Origin: GCA-003244245 sp050700055 | GTDB lineage: Bacteria > Actinomycetota > Actinomycetes > Mycobacteriales > Pseudonocardiaceae | Reading direction: 5' to 3' | Assembly: GCA_050700055.1 (NCBI GenBank) | Contig: JBOHGE010000003.1 | Location: forward strand, 62,001-126,000 | DNA length: 64,000 bases | Position numbers and translations under genes: made by a program | Shown here: positions 43,701 to 51,679 of the stretch, one piece after another | How positions within the stretch are numbered: position 1 is the first letter of the stretch | Layout of the letters: every line of letters begins with the position of its first letter | Notes under the pieces: model-generated | Database searches by the model: none | What the model saw: the letters and a program-made list of their open reading frames with translations, nothing else | Told to the model about the DNA's origin: nothing

Positions 43701-44208
43701 GGGCCTCGCTGCCGAGGTGACTCCGCAGTACCTCCACGTAGTGCTGCGGGGTTGCCGGGTCAACGCCGGTGAGCGAGGCGATCTGAGTGGCCAACGCGGC
43801 CAGTGGATCAGCGGTGGGAGAGAACACCATCTTCGACCACGGGCTTGATCCTGGCAGCGCACCGCTGTCCAGCTGGGCCAGCAGACCGGCCTGTAGCAGC
43901 GAGGACTTCCCAGCGCCCGACGGTGCCACCACTATCTGCATCCCGCCCGCCCGCAACCGCGCATCAAGGCGCGCGGTCAGCTCCGCGGTCAGCTGATCCC
44001 GGCCGAAGAACCACTTCGCCTGCTCCCGACCGAACGAGGCCAATCCCGGATACGGACACTCCGGCGGGTGTGCGCCCGGCGCAATCCGGCGCACACCGTC
44101 TGGATAATGCACGTGCAGGTCCCGGGCGGCCTGGTTGATGCTCGCGTCGCCAGAAGCGTGCGCTTCCAGACGAACAGAGTCCCCCGCGGGCTGCTCATCG
44201 GACGCCAT
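40771..44208 (-). CDS. nSTAND1 ATPase with N-terminal amyloid-like motif, TM segment and 12 WD40 repeats
   Basis: 1145 residues. Residues 18-33 carry ASGDASINQAARDLHV, a short motif also found in the tiny ORF just upstream. The NTPase part has the Walker A APSGAGKSS (95-103), Walker B VVVVVDQFEEL (D176) and an nSTAND1-type helical region. A hydrophobic segment lies at 492-512. From about 579 to 1105 there are 12 WD40 repeats (GHT..V..VAFSPDGRTLASGS.D.TVRLW), enough for one or two propellers. Such proteins are bacterial NLR-like sensors: WD repeats sense, the NTPase assembles, and the N-terminal region recruits an effector. No classical effector domain is fused. Confidence 0.93.
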   Translation of the reverse strand: MASDEQPAGDSVRLEAHASGDASINQAARDLHVHYPDGVRRIAPGAHPPECPYPGLASFGREQAKWFFGRDQLTAELTARLDARLRAGGMQIVVAPSGAGKSSLLQAGLLAQLDSGALPGSSPWSKMVFSPTADPLAALATQIASLTGVDPATPQHYVEVLRSHLGSEARVVVVVDQFEELFTLCLDDQQRHTFIELLSQLASPANPAGLVVVGVRADFYATCANYPHLRTALQDNPLVVGPMSDTELRAAIHNPARDVGLDVEPGLIELLLRDLGDTTGGTTSYAAGRLPLLAHALRATWQQRHGHILTVDGYRTTGGIHRAVATTAEGVFTGLDATGQRMARTLFLRLIKVGDGAEDTRRRVARTDLLRDLDPGTVSPVVDAFTQGRLLTQEQNTVEITHEALLRAWPRLRQWIDTDRAGNLIRQELDEATTVWDRDRRDTAALYRGSRLEAACTWATSTSNKGDLSPAASDFLAASTQQEYRAARLRRTVFIMLSVLALVASGAAAVAFHQSSTANRERDDAIFNQVTAQADRLRSTDVSLAAQLDLTAYRMRPTTRNLHTALVTDANATLSTPLTDHTNAVRAVTFSPDGRTLASVSDDHTVRLWNVTNPAHPTVLGQPLVSHTKPVNSVMFSPDGRTLASGSDDGTLRLWNVGDPAHPTPLGPPLIGHTGTVSAVAFSPDGHTLASSSGDHTVRLWNITDPAHPTPLGPPLVGHTDSVTAVVFSPDGHTLASGSGDRTVRLWNVTDPTHPVALGPPLTGHTNWVISVAFSPDGHTLASGSNDQTVRLWNVTDLIHVTPLALSLTGHTSSVLSVAFSPDRHTLASSSDDRTVRLWNVTDPAHPTLLGTPLTGHTNVVFSVVFSPDGRTLATASGDSTARLWNIPSAPITGHADSVTAVALSPDGHILASGSGDQTVRLWDVTDPTHPTPLGPPLTGHTNWVISVAFSPDGRTLASGSDDQTVRLWDVADPAHPTPLGTPLTGHTDQIRAVAFSPDGHTLASSSTDQTVRLWNVTDPAHATSLGPPLTGHTNSVFSVAFSPDGRTLASGSADWTVRLWDVTDPAHATSGTPLTGHTNWVVSLAFSPDGRTLASGSADWTVRLWEMDVDRAIQRICATTRNTLTPAKWEQYVSPDLPYHPPCP

Positions 44209-44211
44209 TGA

Positions 44212-44325
44212 TCATTCTCCGGTGGTGATATGCAGGTCGCGGCCCGCTTGGTGCACTCGGCTATTACCAAACGCGGTGGCCTGCATGGTGATCGTGGTGT
44301 GCTGCGGGGTCAGATCCGGATCCAC
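44212..44325 (-). CDS. 37-residue ORF sharing the nSTAND N-terminal motif
   Basis: GTG 44325 has a strong ribosome site (GGGGGAGG) and the stop is 3 bases before the nSTAND ATG, so the two are co-translated. It contains ATAFGNSRVHQAGRDLHI, which aligns without gaps with AHASGDASINQAARDLHV of the nSTAND protein: shared A-x-A-x-G, Q-A, R-D-L-H. Paired short motifs in an NLR and a neighbouring gene are the hallmark of amyloid-signalling partners in bacteria. Here the second partner is almost only the motif, so it may be a seed, an inhibitor or an adaptor. Inference beyond the sequence match is untested. Confidence 0.6.
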   Translation of the reverse strand: MDPDLTPQHTTITMQATAFGNSRVHQAGRDLHITTGE

Positions 44326-44356
44326 GTGCCCTCCCCCGTTGCTGTGAGATGAGCGT

Positions 44357-45091
44357 TCAGCCGAACAGGATGGTCCAGACGGTGGCCATGGCCAGCGCGC
44401 CGGCGAGCAGCGGGATGAGCCGCTTGCCGGCCGGGGCTCGTTGCTCGGCGACGATGGCGGCGGTGAGCGCTGCCATGACGATCAGGTTGCTGTGCCCGAT
44501 CACGGCCATCAGCAGCATCAGCGGCCCACACGAGACGACGCAGCGCCCCGCCTGCCGGAAACCGAAACGGACGCAGCCGTAATCCGCCCGCCATCCGGTC
44601 GGTGGCAGTGGCACGGTGCGCCGGCAGGCGAGGACCGCGCGGCGTTTCCACTTCGTCAGCTGCCACCCGGTCGCGACCACCAACGCACCCACCACGAGCT
44701 GGTGGTCGCTGACACCAGCTGATCGCAGGATCCCGACGAGGGCCAGCGCGAGCACTCCGAACATCACCCAGACGGCGAGGTACGACGCGACGTAGACGGC
44801 CATCGCCCACTGCCGCCGTCGCCGGATGCTGTTGAGGCCGACGTGGCGCACGGCCGGCAACGCCACCGGTCCCATCATCGCCACCGACATCAGCGCCCAC
44901 CCGCCGATGGCGACGCCGGTCAGCACCGGGATCGCCAGCACACCGGGTGCTCCGTGGTGATGGTGCGCCGACGCGGCATGCCCGACGGCGAGCAGCACCC
45001 ACCCCAGCGCCACGACCACTGCGACCGGCCATTCGGGTCGCCAGGCCAGCGCGATGCCGGCCCGGCGGATGACGGCGGATCGATCGGCCAC
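44357..45091 (-). CDS. DUF2182 integral membrane protein, predicted metal-related
   Basis: 244 residues with about 7 hydrophobic segments. The His cluster AHHHHGAPG and MSVAMMGPVALPAVRH are typical of DUF2182, whose members neighbour copper enzymes. Start GTG 45091, 10 bases after the tyrosinase stop. Context suggests delivery of copper to the tyrosinase or handling of excess metal. Confidence 0.75.
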   Translation of the reverse strand: MADRSAVIRRAGIALAWRPEWPVAVVVALGWVLLAVGHAASAHHHHGAPGVLAIPVLTGVAIGGWALMSVAMMGPVALPAVRHVGLNSIRRRRQWAMAVYVASYLAVWVMFGVLALALVGILRSAGVSDHQLVVGALVVATGWQLTKWKRRAVLACRRTVPLPPTGWRADYGCVRFGFRQAGRCVVSCGPLMLLMAVIGHSNLIVMAALTAAIVAEQRAPAGKRLIPLLAGALAMATVWTILFG

Positions 45092-45101
45092 CGGTGCGCC
45101 C

Positions 45102-46568
45102 TCAACCCACGAAGAGGCTGACCCGGCCGATGCGCATGGGTGCCACGTCCGCCTCCTCGATGAGCGGGCCCGCAAGGCCCTCCTCGCCGGGTGGCGGTAT
45201 CGGCGTGATCGGCTCGAAGGTCACCGTGATGGCGTGCGGCTCCCAGTTATCGGCTGCACGCAGCTCGTTGACGATGCGGGTGATGTCGAACGTGTGCCGG
45301 AAGCCGGGCACACCGCCGTGCTCCGAGTCGGGGTCGTTCATCGCCTCGATACCGAACAGTGCGATGTTGCCGACGTGATACCGGGCCCGGTCGGCCGCAG
45401 GGTCGTCGGGCGGCATGTTGAGGAACACCCCGTAGACGATGCCGGGATTGCGCTCGGCCTCAATGTCCTCGACGTTGAGATACATGGCCCGTGCCTGCAC
45501 GCTGACGCCGGCGAGTAGGGACCTGGTGCTCGCCGGCACGGTGAGCTCGACGGAGCGCGCCGCACCGGTCAGCTCGAGGGGCTGCTCCGTCGCAGCCGCC
45601 AGCTCCGGCGGTTCGGAAGGCTCGGGTGCCGCAGCGTCGCTCATGCTGACCGCCAATGCCGGGACGGACGGGTCGGTGTCGTAGCGGTACCGCAGCTGCG
45701 CGGCGCTGTCCACCACCTGGGCACCGGTCAGGGTGACGGCCGCTGCGGTCTCGTCGTAGAGCGTGAAGGGCTGGTCGAGCCAGGCGGCGTCGCGGGGGTT
45801 GGCCCGGCCACCGCCGAGCGTCAGCCACTGGTTCCACAGGCGGTCGATGTTGGCGTGGTGCAGCCAGAAGATCGGGTCAAGCGCCGCACAGCTCGCGTCG
45901 CCCATCAAACCGCCTTGACATGGATCGCTCAAGGGGCCGCTGACCTGGACGTGAATGTTGTTGTGCGGCGTCTGCTCCAGAGCGCCCACGCTGTCGCCGA
46001 ACTGGGCCGGGGGCCGTTTGCCACCCCCGAAGCCTGGGCCGGGTGGGCCGGTGAAGCTCCGCATCGCCATGGCGGCGCTGCTCGACGTCACGAGCGGCGA
46101 GAGCTGGAAACCGTTGGCGATAGCGTTGCTGCGCCGGGGGAACGGCAGGAACAACGGGTTCGGCGAGCCGTCTGGCAGGGTCGGCTCACGGAACGGCCGC
46201 GGGAGCGTGTTCGCCGGGAACGGTTGGTCGTAGTTCCAGTACGGGAGCGCGAAATCGGCCGGGCCACCGGCACTCAGCACGGCTGCTCGGACGATCCGCT
46301 CGAAATAGTAGAGGTACATGCGGTGCCAGGACAGGAAATACCAGCTCTGGTGCTGGCATTCGTTCCAGCGGGCGCCCGGCGGCGGTGACGCGTACGATCC
46401 GTGGATCGCGGCCTGGTACGTCCAGCTCGTCGGGTCGGTGGCCGGACGAGCCTGCATGACCGCGACGGCTTGGGCGTACGCCACAGTGATGGGGTCCCAC
46501 GGGGCCACCACGTCAGGGGCCTGCAGTGCCCACACGTCACGGCGCACGAACGTGCTGTCCGGTTGCAT
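45102..46568 (-). CDS. Tyrosinase / polyphenol oxidase
   Basis: 488 residues. CuA ligands are in NECQHQSWYFLSWHRMYLYYFER and CuB ligands in TPHNNIH and DPIFWLHHANIDRLW. Beyond residue ~330 a C-terminal beta domain like that of plant polyphenol oxidases follows. ATG 46568 is preceded by AAGGGGG; the upstream ATG at 46613 is less likely. No Tat or Sec signal is seen, unlike melC2, which uses a MelC1 chaperone; none is present. It oxidises phenols to o-quinones and is operonic with DUF2182. Confidence 0.9.
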   Translation of the reverse strand: MQPDSTFVRRDVWALQAPDVVAPWDPITVAYAQAVAVMQARPATDPTSWTYQAAIHGSYASPPPGARWNECQHQSWYFLSWHRMYLYYFERIVRAAVLSAGGPADFALPYWNYDQPFPANTLPRPFREPTLPDGSPNPLFLPFPRRSNAIANGFQLSPLVTSSSAAMAMRSFTGPPGPGFGGGKRPPAQFGDSVGALEQTPHNNIHVQVSGPLSDPCQGGLMGDASCAALDPIFWLHHANIDRLWNQWLTLGGGRANPRDAAWLDQPFTLYDETAAAVTLTGAQVVDSAAQLRYRYDTDPSVPALAVSMSDAAAPEPSEPPELAAATEQPLELTGAARSVELTVPASTRSLLAGVSVQARAMYLNVEDIEAERNPGIVYGVFLNMPPDDPAADRARYHVGNIALFGIEAMNDPDSEHGGVPGFRHTFDITRIVNELRAADNWEPHAITVTFEPITPIPPPGEEGLAGPLIEEADVAPMRIGRVSLFVG

Positions 46569-46655
46569 ATCTGCGATCCCCCTTGGTGACGGAAAGCTCA
46601 CCACCCGACCCATGTCAGCACGCTGGGGGCAACGAAGTCAATCGCATTAGGCAGC

Positions 46656-47051
46656 TCAGCTCGCGGGGATGAGCTGCACGTCCACACCGAGCCGCCGGGC
46701 TTCCTGCATCTTGGTGTCGGATGTGATCAATGGCGCCTCGGTCACCAGGGCAAGCACCACATACGCGGCGTCGTACGCAGTGAAGTTGTCTCGCAGGTCG
46801 AGTATGTGTGCCAGCGCGTGGGTCATCTGGTGCCGCTCGATCCGCAGGGCGGTGAAGTCCTCCAGAGCTTCGTCGACCCTGGCCTGGTCGAGCAGGCCCC
46901 CGAACAGATGACCGCGCAGCGCGCTGGCGACCTCGAAGTCCAGCAGCGCCGGCGCGTGCAGCTCCTCGTCGGCCAGCACAGCAAGCAACTCAGGGGTCGC
47001 GGGATCGCCGACCAGCGCGCTCACCATCGCGGACGCCTCAATGACGATCAC
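46656..47051 (-). CDS. VapC-type PIN-domain ribonuclease toxin
   Basis: 131 residues. IVIEASAMVSALV has Glu in place of the first Asp; LLDFEVASALRG, FTAYDAAYVVLA and LITSDTKMQEA complete the pattern. The D-to-E change at the first position could lower activity. It overlaps the antitoxin stop. Confidence 0.82.
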   Translation of the reverse strand: MIVIEASAMVSALVGDPATPELLAVLADEELHAPALLDFEVASALRGHLFGGLLDQARVDEALEDFTALRIERHQMTHALAHILDLRDNFTAYDAAYVVLALVTEAPLITSDTKMQEARRLGVDVQLIPAS

Positions 47052-47281
47052 GAAGCGTCACGGGTTCGGCGAATCTCCGCCAGGGTGTCGGAGACCGATG
47101 GACCGCCCCGCCGGTTGCGCCGGGCCAGCCGCTCGGCGATATCGGCGTTGGACGGGCGAGCGGCCAGCCGGTCGAGTTCCCCGCGCAGATAGCCGGCCAG
47201 CGTCAGGCCCCGCTCGGCGGCGCGAGCTTTCAGCGCGTTGACGGTCTCCTCGGGGACATCGCGTACCTGGATCAGTCGCAT
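47048..47281 (-). CDS. VapB/FitA-type antitoxin
   Basis: 77 residues. RLIQVRDVPEETVNALKARAAERGLTLAGYLRGEL is the FitA-like RHH; the tail is basic-acidic. ATG 47281 follows TACAAT about 9 bases upstream, suggesting a leaderless transcript. Confidence 0.85.
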   Translation of the reverse strand: MRLIQVRDVPEETVNALKARAAERGLTLAGYLRGELDRLAARPSNADIAERLARRNRRGGPSVSDTLAEIRRTRDAS

Positions 47282-47293
47282 GACCACATTGTA

Positions 47294-47316
47294 TGCGAAT
47301 GCATGCTGCGAATGCA
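47294..47316. promoter_or_regulatory. Direct-repeat operator before the vapB gene
   Basis: TGCGAATGCA at 47294-47303 is repeated at 47307-47316, with further GCATGC words around. It overlaps the likely promoter of the 47281 antitoxin. Confidence 0.55.
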
Positions 47317-47330
47317 GGCTGCATGCTTGA

Positions 47331-47903
47331 TCAGGCCGGCGGGCCTTCGCGGCGCCGGCGGAACACCTTGGGCAACCGGCCGGCCATCCGGTTGAGGTCG
47401 GAGACACTGTCCAGCAGCTGGTTGAGGTCGGGGCCGCTCTGGTCGAGGCGATCCAGCAGCGGCATCACATCGTCGTCCATCGCGTTGACCAGGCGTGGTA
47501 GCCGGTCGATGAGCCGCACCAGAGCGTCGACCTCGCGCTCGTCGGTGGTGTCGGCTAACCGGCGCACCGTGGGCTCGAGGCGGCGCAGCGGCTCGGAGTA
47601 ACTCGCCAGCAACGGCGCGGCGGTCGCCGTGATGGAGCTGGCCTGCTCGATGGCCGCGGACGCGGCACCGACCGTCTCGTAGGCGGCCAGCACGGCGCCC
47701 TCGGCCCGGCCGGCGATGCCGTCGATGCGGTCGATCAGCGCGTCGGCCCGTTTCGTCGCCGCGTTCACCGCGGCAAGGGTCTGCTCGACCTCGATCACCA
47801 TCTCGACCACCCGGCGCGGCAGTGCGGCCAGCGCCACGGTGGCGTCGACAACGGTGCTGACCGGTCGGGTGACCAGGACCGAAAGCCGAAACAGGGAGCT
47901 CAT
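47331..47903 (-). CDS. Helical coiled-coil protein, unknown
   Basis: 190 residues from ATG 47903. It is heptad-rich throughout (VVEMVIEVEQTLAAVNAATKR, LPRLVNAMDDDVMPLLDRLDQ). The last 20 residues are basic. Actinobacterial proteins of this pattern are often annotated as MCE-neighbouring or RibL-like, but no domain is certain. Confidence 0.6.
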   Translation of the reverse strand: MSSLFRLSVLVTRPVSTVVDATVALAALPRRVVEMVIEVEQTLAAVNAATKRADALIDRIDGIAGRAEGAVLAAYETVGAASAAIEQASSITATAAPLLASYSEPLRRLEPTVRRLADTTDEREVDALVRLIDRLPRLVNAMDDDVMPLLDRLDQSGPDLNQLLDSVSDLNRMAGRLPKVFRRRREGPPA

Positions 47904-47949
47904 GTCCACGTTGTACCGCCTCCGCGGGACCACATGCGTCGGCGGGTCA

Positions 47950-49533
47950 TCAGCGAGCCCGGGATCGTTGCTGGCCCAGCAGGACACCCAGGTTGTAGGC
48001 GGCGCTGGTGTTGCCGGCGTCCGCAGCCGTGCGGTACCAGCGTTGCGCCTCGTCCAGGCTGTCCCGCTGCTCGAGCAGGACGCCGAGGTTGTTGGCGGCG
48101 CTGAGATTGCCGGCCTCGGCGGCGATGCGGTACCAGGTCGCCGCCCCGTCGAGATCGCCGCGTTCCTTGAGCAGCAGGCCGAGGTTGTAGGCGGCGGTGG
48201 TGTTGCCGGCCTGGGCGGCGATGCGGTACCAGCCGGCGGCGTCATCGAGATCGCCGCGCTCTTCCAGCAGCAGGCCGAGATTGTTGGCGGCGTCGGTGTT
48301 GCCGGCTTCGGCGGCCACCCGGCACCACTGCACTGCCCCGTCGAGATCGCCGCGCCGCTTCAACAACACGCCGAGATTGAAAGTCACACTGGCGTCGCCG
48401 GCTTCGGCGGCCACGCGGTACCACTTGACGGCCTCGTCGAGATCGCCGCGCTGTTCCAGCAGCACGCCCAGACCGGCAGCGGCGGCGATGTGGCCGGCCC
48501 CCGCGGCGGTGCGGTACCACTTCATGGCCTCGTCGAGCTCGCCGCGCTGTTCCAGCAGCACACCCAGCCCGGCAGCGGTCGTGGTGTCACCAGCCTCGGC
48601 GGCGACCCGCCACCAGATGACAGCGTCATCCAGGTCGCCGCGCTGCACGAGCAACTGACCGAGATTGTTGGCGGCGTGGGTGTTGCCGGCTTCAGCGGCG
48701 GTGCGCCACCAGATCTGCGCCTGATCCAGCTCACCGCGCTGCTGGAGCAGTACACCCAGCCCACCGGCGGCCATGGCGTCACCCGCCTCGGCGGCGACCC
48801 GCCACCAGGTCTCCGCCTCGTCCAACGCGCCGCGCCGCGCCAGCAGCACGCCCAGCCCGGTGGCCGCAGCCGTGTCGCCGGCCTCGGCGGCGGTGCGCCA
48901 CCAGGTCTCCGCCTCGGCGTGCTCACCACGCTTCTCCAGCAGCACACCCAGCCCGGTGGCGGCCTCGGTGTCGCCGGCCTCGGCGGCGACCCGCCACCAG
49001 GTCTCCGCCTCAGCCAGGTCGCCCCGCTGCACCAGCAGCCGGCCCAGCCCGGTGGCGGCGTCGGCGTTGCCGGCCTCGGCAGCCTCGCGCCACAGCGCCT
49101 CGGACTCGTCCAGCTCGCCGCGTTGCACCAGCAGCATGCCCAGCCCTGCGGCGGCATCGGGGTCACCGGCCGCGGCCGCGGTGCGCCACCAGTTGGCCGC
49201 CTCGTCGAGCTGACCGCGCTGCACCAGCAGCACTCCCAGGTTGAACGCCGCGGTGGCGTCACCGGCCTCCGCCGCGGCACCCCACACCGTCTGCGCCTCG
49301 TCAACGGCGCCGATCTCCATCAGCTGCATGCCCGACTCGTTGGCCTCGGGCTCGGCGGTCGGGACCGTCGCGGTCCGCTGCACCCACTGCCACAGCACGT
49401 TGGGCGGCACACCCAACTCATCCGCCACCCGCTTGATCGCTTCCGGCTGCCCGCCGGCTTCCCGCTGCACGTCAAGCACCATCCGCACAGCGCGCTCACG
49501 AAGCTCGTCAGGGTACTCCCGCGACGCAGACAT
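47950..49533 (-). CDS. Transposase-type HTH fused to 13 tandem 32-residue Sel1/TPR-like repeats
   Basis: 527 residues. Residues 4-58 (REYPDELRERAVRMVLDVQRE ... NVLWQWVQR) are the helix-turn-helix of IS3-family OrfA transposases. The remainder is 13 full and one partial repeats of 32 residues (AEAGDT.AA.GLGVLL..RGDLDEA..WWR.A). No transposase catalytic part and no IS ends are seen, so the HTH appears to be co-opted. Repeats are close in sequence at the DNA level (96-base period), implying recent expansion. Sel1/TPR arrays usually mediate protein binding. A single gene, running into the coiled-coil gene 47331. Confidence 0.82.
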   Translation of the reverse strand: MSASREYPDELRERAVRMVLDVQREAGGQPEAIKRVADELGVPPNVLWQWVQRTATVPTAEPEANESGMQLMEIGAVDEAQTVWGAAAEAGDATAAFNLGVLLVQRGQLDEAANWWRTAAAAGDPDAAAGLGMLLVQRGELDESEALWREAAEAGNADAATGLGRLLVQRGDLAEAETWWRVAAEAGDTEAATGLGVLLEKRGEHAEAETWWRTAAEAGDTAAATGLGVLLARRGALDEAETWWRVAAEAGDAMAAGGLGVLLQQRGELDQAQIWWRTAAEAGNTHAANNLGQLLVQRGDLDDAVIWWRVAAEAGDTTTAAGLGVLLEQRGELDEAMKWYRTAAGAGHIAAAAGLGVLLEQRGDLDEAVKWYRVAAEAGDASVTFNLGVLLKRRGDLDGAVQWCRVAAEAGNTDAANNLGLLLEERGDLDDAAGWYRIAAQAGNTTAAYNLGLLLKERGDLDGAATWYRIAAEAGNLSAANNLGVLLEQRDSLDEAQRWYRTAADAGNTSAAYNLGVLLGQQRSRAR

Positions 49534-49558
49534 CCCAACATTCTGACACGGATCACTC

Positions 49559-49612
49559 GCATTCAGCAGGCTCAGCGGGGTGCGCGGCTCTGTATAACCC
49601 CGCTCAGCCCGC
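49559..49612. terminator. Imperfect long hairpin after the SsgA-like gene
   Basis: GGCTCAGCGGGGT (49569-49581) pairs, with one mismatch, with 49597-49609. The left arm and its flank (CATTCAGC-x-GGCTCAGCGGGG) match the left arm of the 63368-63445 repeat at 20 of 21 positions. Confidence 0.7.
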
Positions 49613-49638
49613 GCAACGGGGTAATGGGCCGGCGTGGA

Positions 49639-50061
49639 TCAGCCCGGGCAGCTTCCGGTGATCTTCTCGATCTCGGCGTCCATATTGACGGCCGCGCTCT
49701 CCGCACCCAGCGGGACGACCTCGATAGTGGCCTCGACGAACTGCCGCAGCAGATCGCGGTCCACCTCCAGCACAGCGTGCCCGTCGAGCGAACAGATCTC
49801 GACCAGCGTGACGTCCCATTTACCGGACTGGGCGGGGCGCACCCGCACGTCACCGATCCCGGCCGGAGCATAGAGACCGGACACCAACAGCTCCCGGGCC
49901 AGCACCCAGTCCACGAAGCGGTTGCCGCGAGTCTGGATCTCGAGGGTGACCGCGAACGGATCATCGGTGCGGTAGGTCCAACGAGTCACCACAGGTGCCG
50001 CGGCCTCGCGCAGCAGCGCGAACATGTCGTGCGCGATGGTGTCACCGCCGTGACCGGTCAT
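49639..50061 (-). CDS. SsgA-family (SALP) sporulation/cell-division regulator
   Basis: 140 residues. The SsgA/SsgB core is clear: VTRWTYRTDDPFAVTLEI, VDWVLARELLVSGL, GIGDVRVRP and the acidic end. SsgB-type proteins recruit FtsZ to septum sites in sporulating aerial hyphae. ATG 50061 has AGGGAGG upstream. Its presence supports a sporulating actinomycete. Confidence 0.9.
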   Translation of the reverse strand: MTGHGGDTIAHDMFALLREAAAPVVTRWTYRTDDPFAVTLEIQTRGNRFVDWVLARELLVSGLYAPAGIGDVRVRPAQSGKWDVTLVEICSLDGHAVLEVDRDLLRQFVEATIEVVPLGAESAAVNMDAEIEKITGSCPG

Positions 50062-50326
50062 GCTGGTCCTCCCTAACTGCTGCCTCAGTGGCCGTGCTCA
50101 GTCGTGACATCGCTCGAGGGGCACCCGCACGTACCGCTTCACGGCGACTTTCACTCCAAGTGATGCATCCCGAAAGGGTGACGTGCCGGATAACGCCATG
50201 ACGACCGCGGTCTTCGCAGGATGATTTGCCTTCGTGAACGACTCTCGAGTCGCGGGCCTCACTGTCCGCAGCCGACCGATCGAGCTGAGTAATTGCATTA
50301 CCAGCGGAAACCGCGCAGCCGGATGA

Positions 50327-51475
50327 TCATAAACCCAATGACCTACCGATGACCTCTTTCATGATCTCGGTGGTACCGCCGTATATGCGGGTGATACGAG
50401 CATCCGCATAGGCCCGCGCGATAGGGTATTCAAGCATGTAGCCGTAGCCTCCGTGCAACTGCAAGCAGGTATCAACTACCCGGCCCTGCAGTTCCGTGCA
50501 CCACCATTTGGCCTCGGCGGCGTCGGTGCCGGTCAACTCGCCGTCGTTGAGCGCCTCGATGCAACGATCGACGAAAGTCTGCGCGAGGTCGATCTCGGTG
50601 ACGATCTCGGCCAGCCGGAACCTGGTGTTCTGAAACGATCCGATGGGTTGACCGAACGCCGTGCGATCCTTGACGTAGGCCAGGGTCAGCTCCAGCGCGG
50701 CCCGTGCCCCGGCCACCGCGGAGATGGCGATCGACAACCGCTCCTGCGGTAGCCGATCCACCAGATGGACGAACCCCCGACCCGGCTCGCCGAGCAGGTT
50801 GACCACCGGTACCCGGACGTCCCGAAAGAACAGCTCAGCGGTGTCCTGCGAATGCTGACCCAACTTGGCGAGGTTGCGACCGCGCTCAAAACCAGCCATT
50901 CCGCGTTCCAGCACGATCAGACTCATCCCCTGGTGGCGCCGGCGCGGGTCGGTCTTCACCGCGGTGATCACCAGATCGGCGTTGATGCCGTTGGTGATGA
51001 ATGTCTTCGACCCGTTCACCAGGTAATACTCACCATGGCGGATCGCCGTGGTGGCGATGCCCGCCAGATCCGAGCCCATCCCCGGCTCGGTCATGGCCAC
51101 CGCCGTGATGAGATTTCCGGCGGCGATCCCGGGCAACCACCGCTGCCGCTGCTCCTCGGTGCTCAGATCCAGAAAGTAGGGCAGGCAGATATCGTTGTGC
51201 AGGGTCAGCCCCAGCCCGGCGGCCGCCGCCCCGATACGCATGACCTCCTCACCCAACACCGCGTTGAATCGGAAATCGGCTACTCCGCCACCGCCGAAAC
51301 TTTCCGGAACAGCCATGCCGAGAAAACCACTGGAACCGGCCCGGAGAAACAATTCCCGGGGCACGATGCCCTCCGCTTCCCAAGCCGCAGCGTGGGGCAT
51401 GACCTCTTTGTCCAGAAAAGCCCGGACACTGTCCCGAAAAACGTCGTGCTCGGGTTCGAACAACCGACGACGCAT
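50327..51475 (-). CDS. Acyl-CoA dehydrogenase
   Basis: 382 residues, full length. MTEPGMGSDLAGI is the FAD loop; QLHGGYGYMLEYPIAR and IYGGTTEIMKEV are canonical. The C-terminal Y-E-G Glu is Gly here, and Glu in PQERLSIA matches the catalytic base position of isovaleryl/long-chain members, so an IVD/LCAD-type enzyme is expected. It is a stand-alone gene; the substrate is unknown. Confidence 0.92.
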   Translation of the reverse strand: MRRRLFEPEHDVFRDSVRAFLDKEVMPHAAAWEAEGIVPRELFLRAGSSGFLGMAVPESFGGGGVADFRFNAVLGEEVMRIGAAAAGLGLTLHNDICLPYFLDLSTEEQRQRWLPGIAAGNLITAVAMTEPGMGSDLAGIATTAIRHGEYYLVNGSKTFITNGINADLVITAVKTDPRRRHQGMSLIVLERGMAGFERGRNLAKLGQHSQDTAELFFRDVRVPVVNLLGEPGRGFVHLVDRLPQERLSIAISAVAGARAALELTLAYVKDRTAFGQPIGSFQNTRFRLAEIVTEIDLAQTFVDRCIEALNDGELTGTDAAEAKWWCTELQGRVVDTCLQLHGGYGYMLEYPIARAYADARITRIYGGTTEIMKEVIGRSLGL

Positions 51476-51679
51476 GTGCCGACGCTCCTTCCGGCGCACA
51501 AACCCGCGACCCGCAGATCAATCGTAGCCACCAGGCGCAGCACCGGGTCGGACGTGACAGGCAGCCGGTGGGTCACCAACACGCAGCGGACCCAGTTAAC
51601 CCTGTTGAGTTAACCCAGATGCGCTGTCTGGTCCCGCAAGGTTACGCTCTCCGCCCACCGGGACACCGGAGGTCCAGCT

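Noticed and set aside
47950..49533. Regular 96-base repeats resembling a CRISPR array
   Set aside because: Repeats are contiguous coding units of 32 codons without unique spacers; they belong to the Sel1/TPR-like protein.
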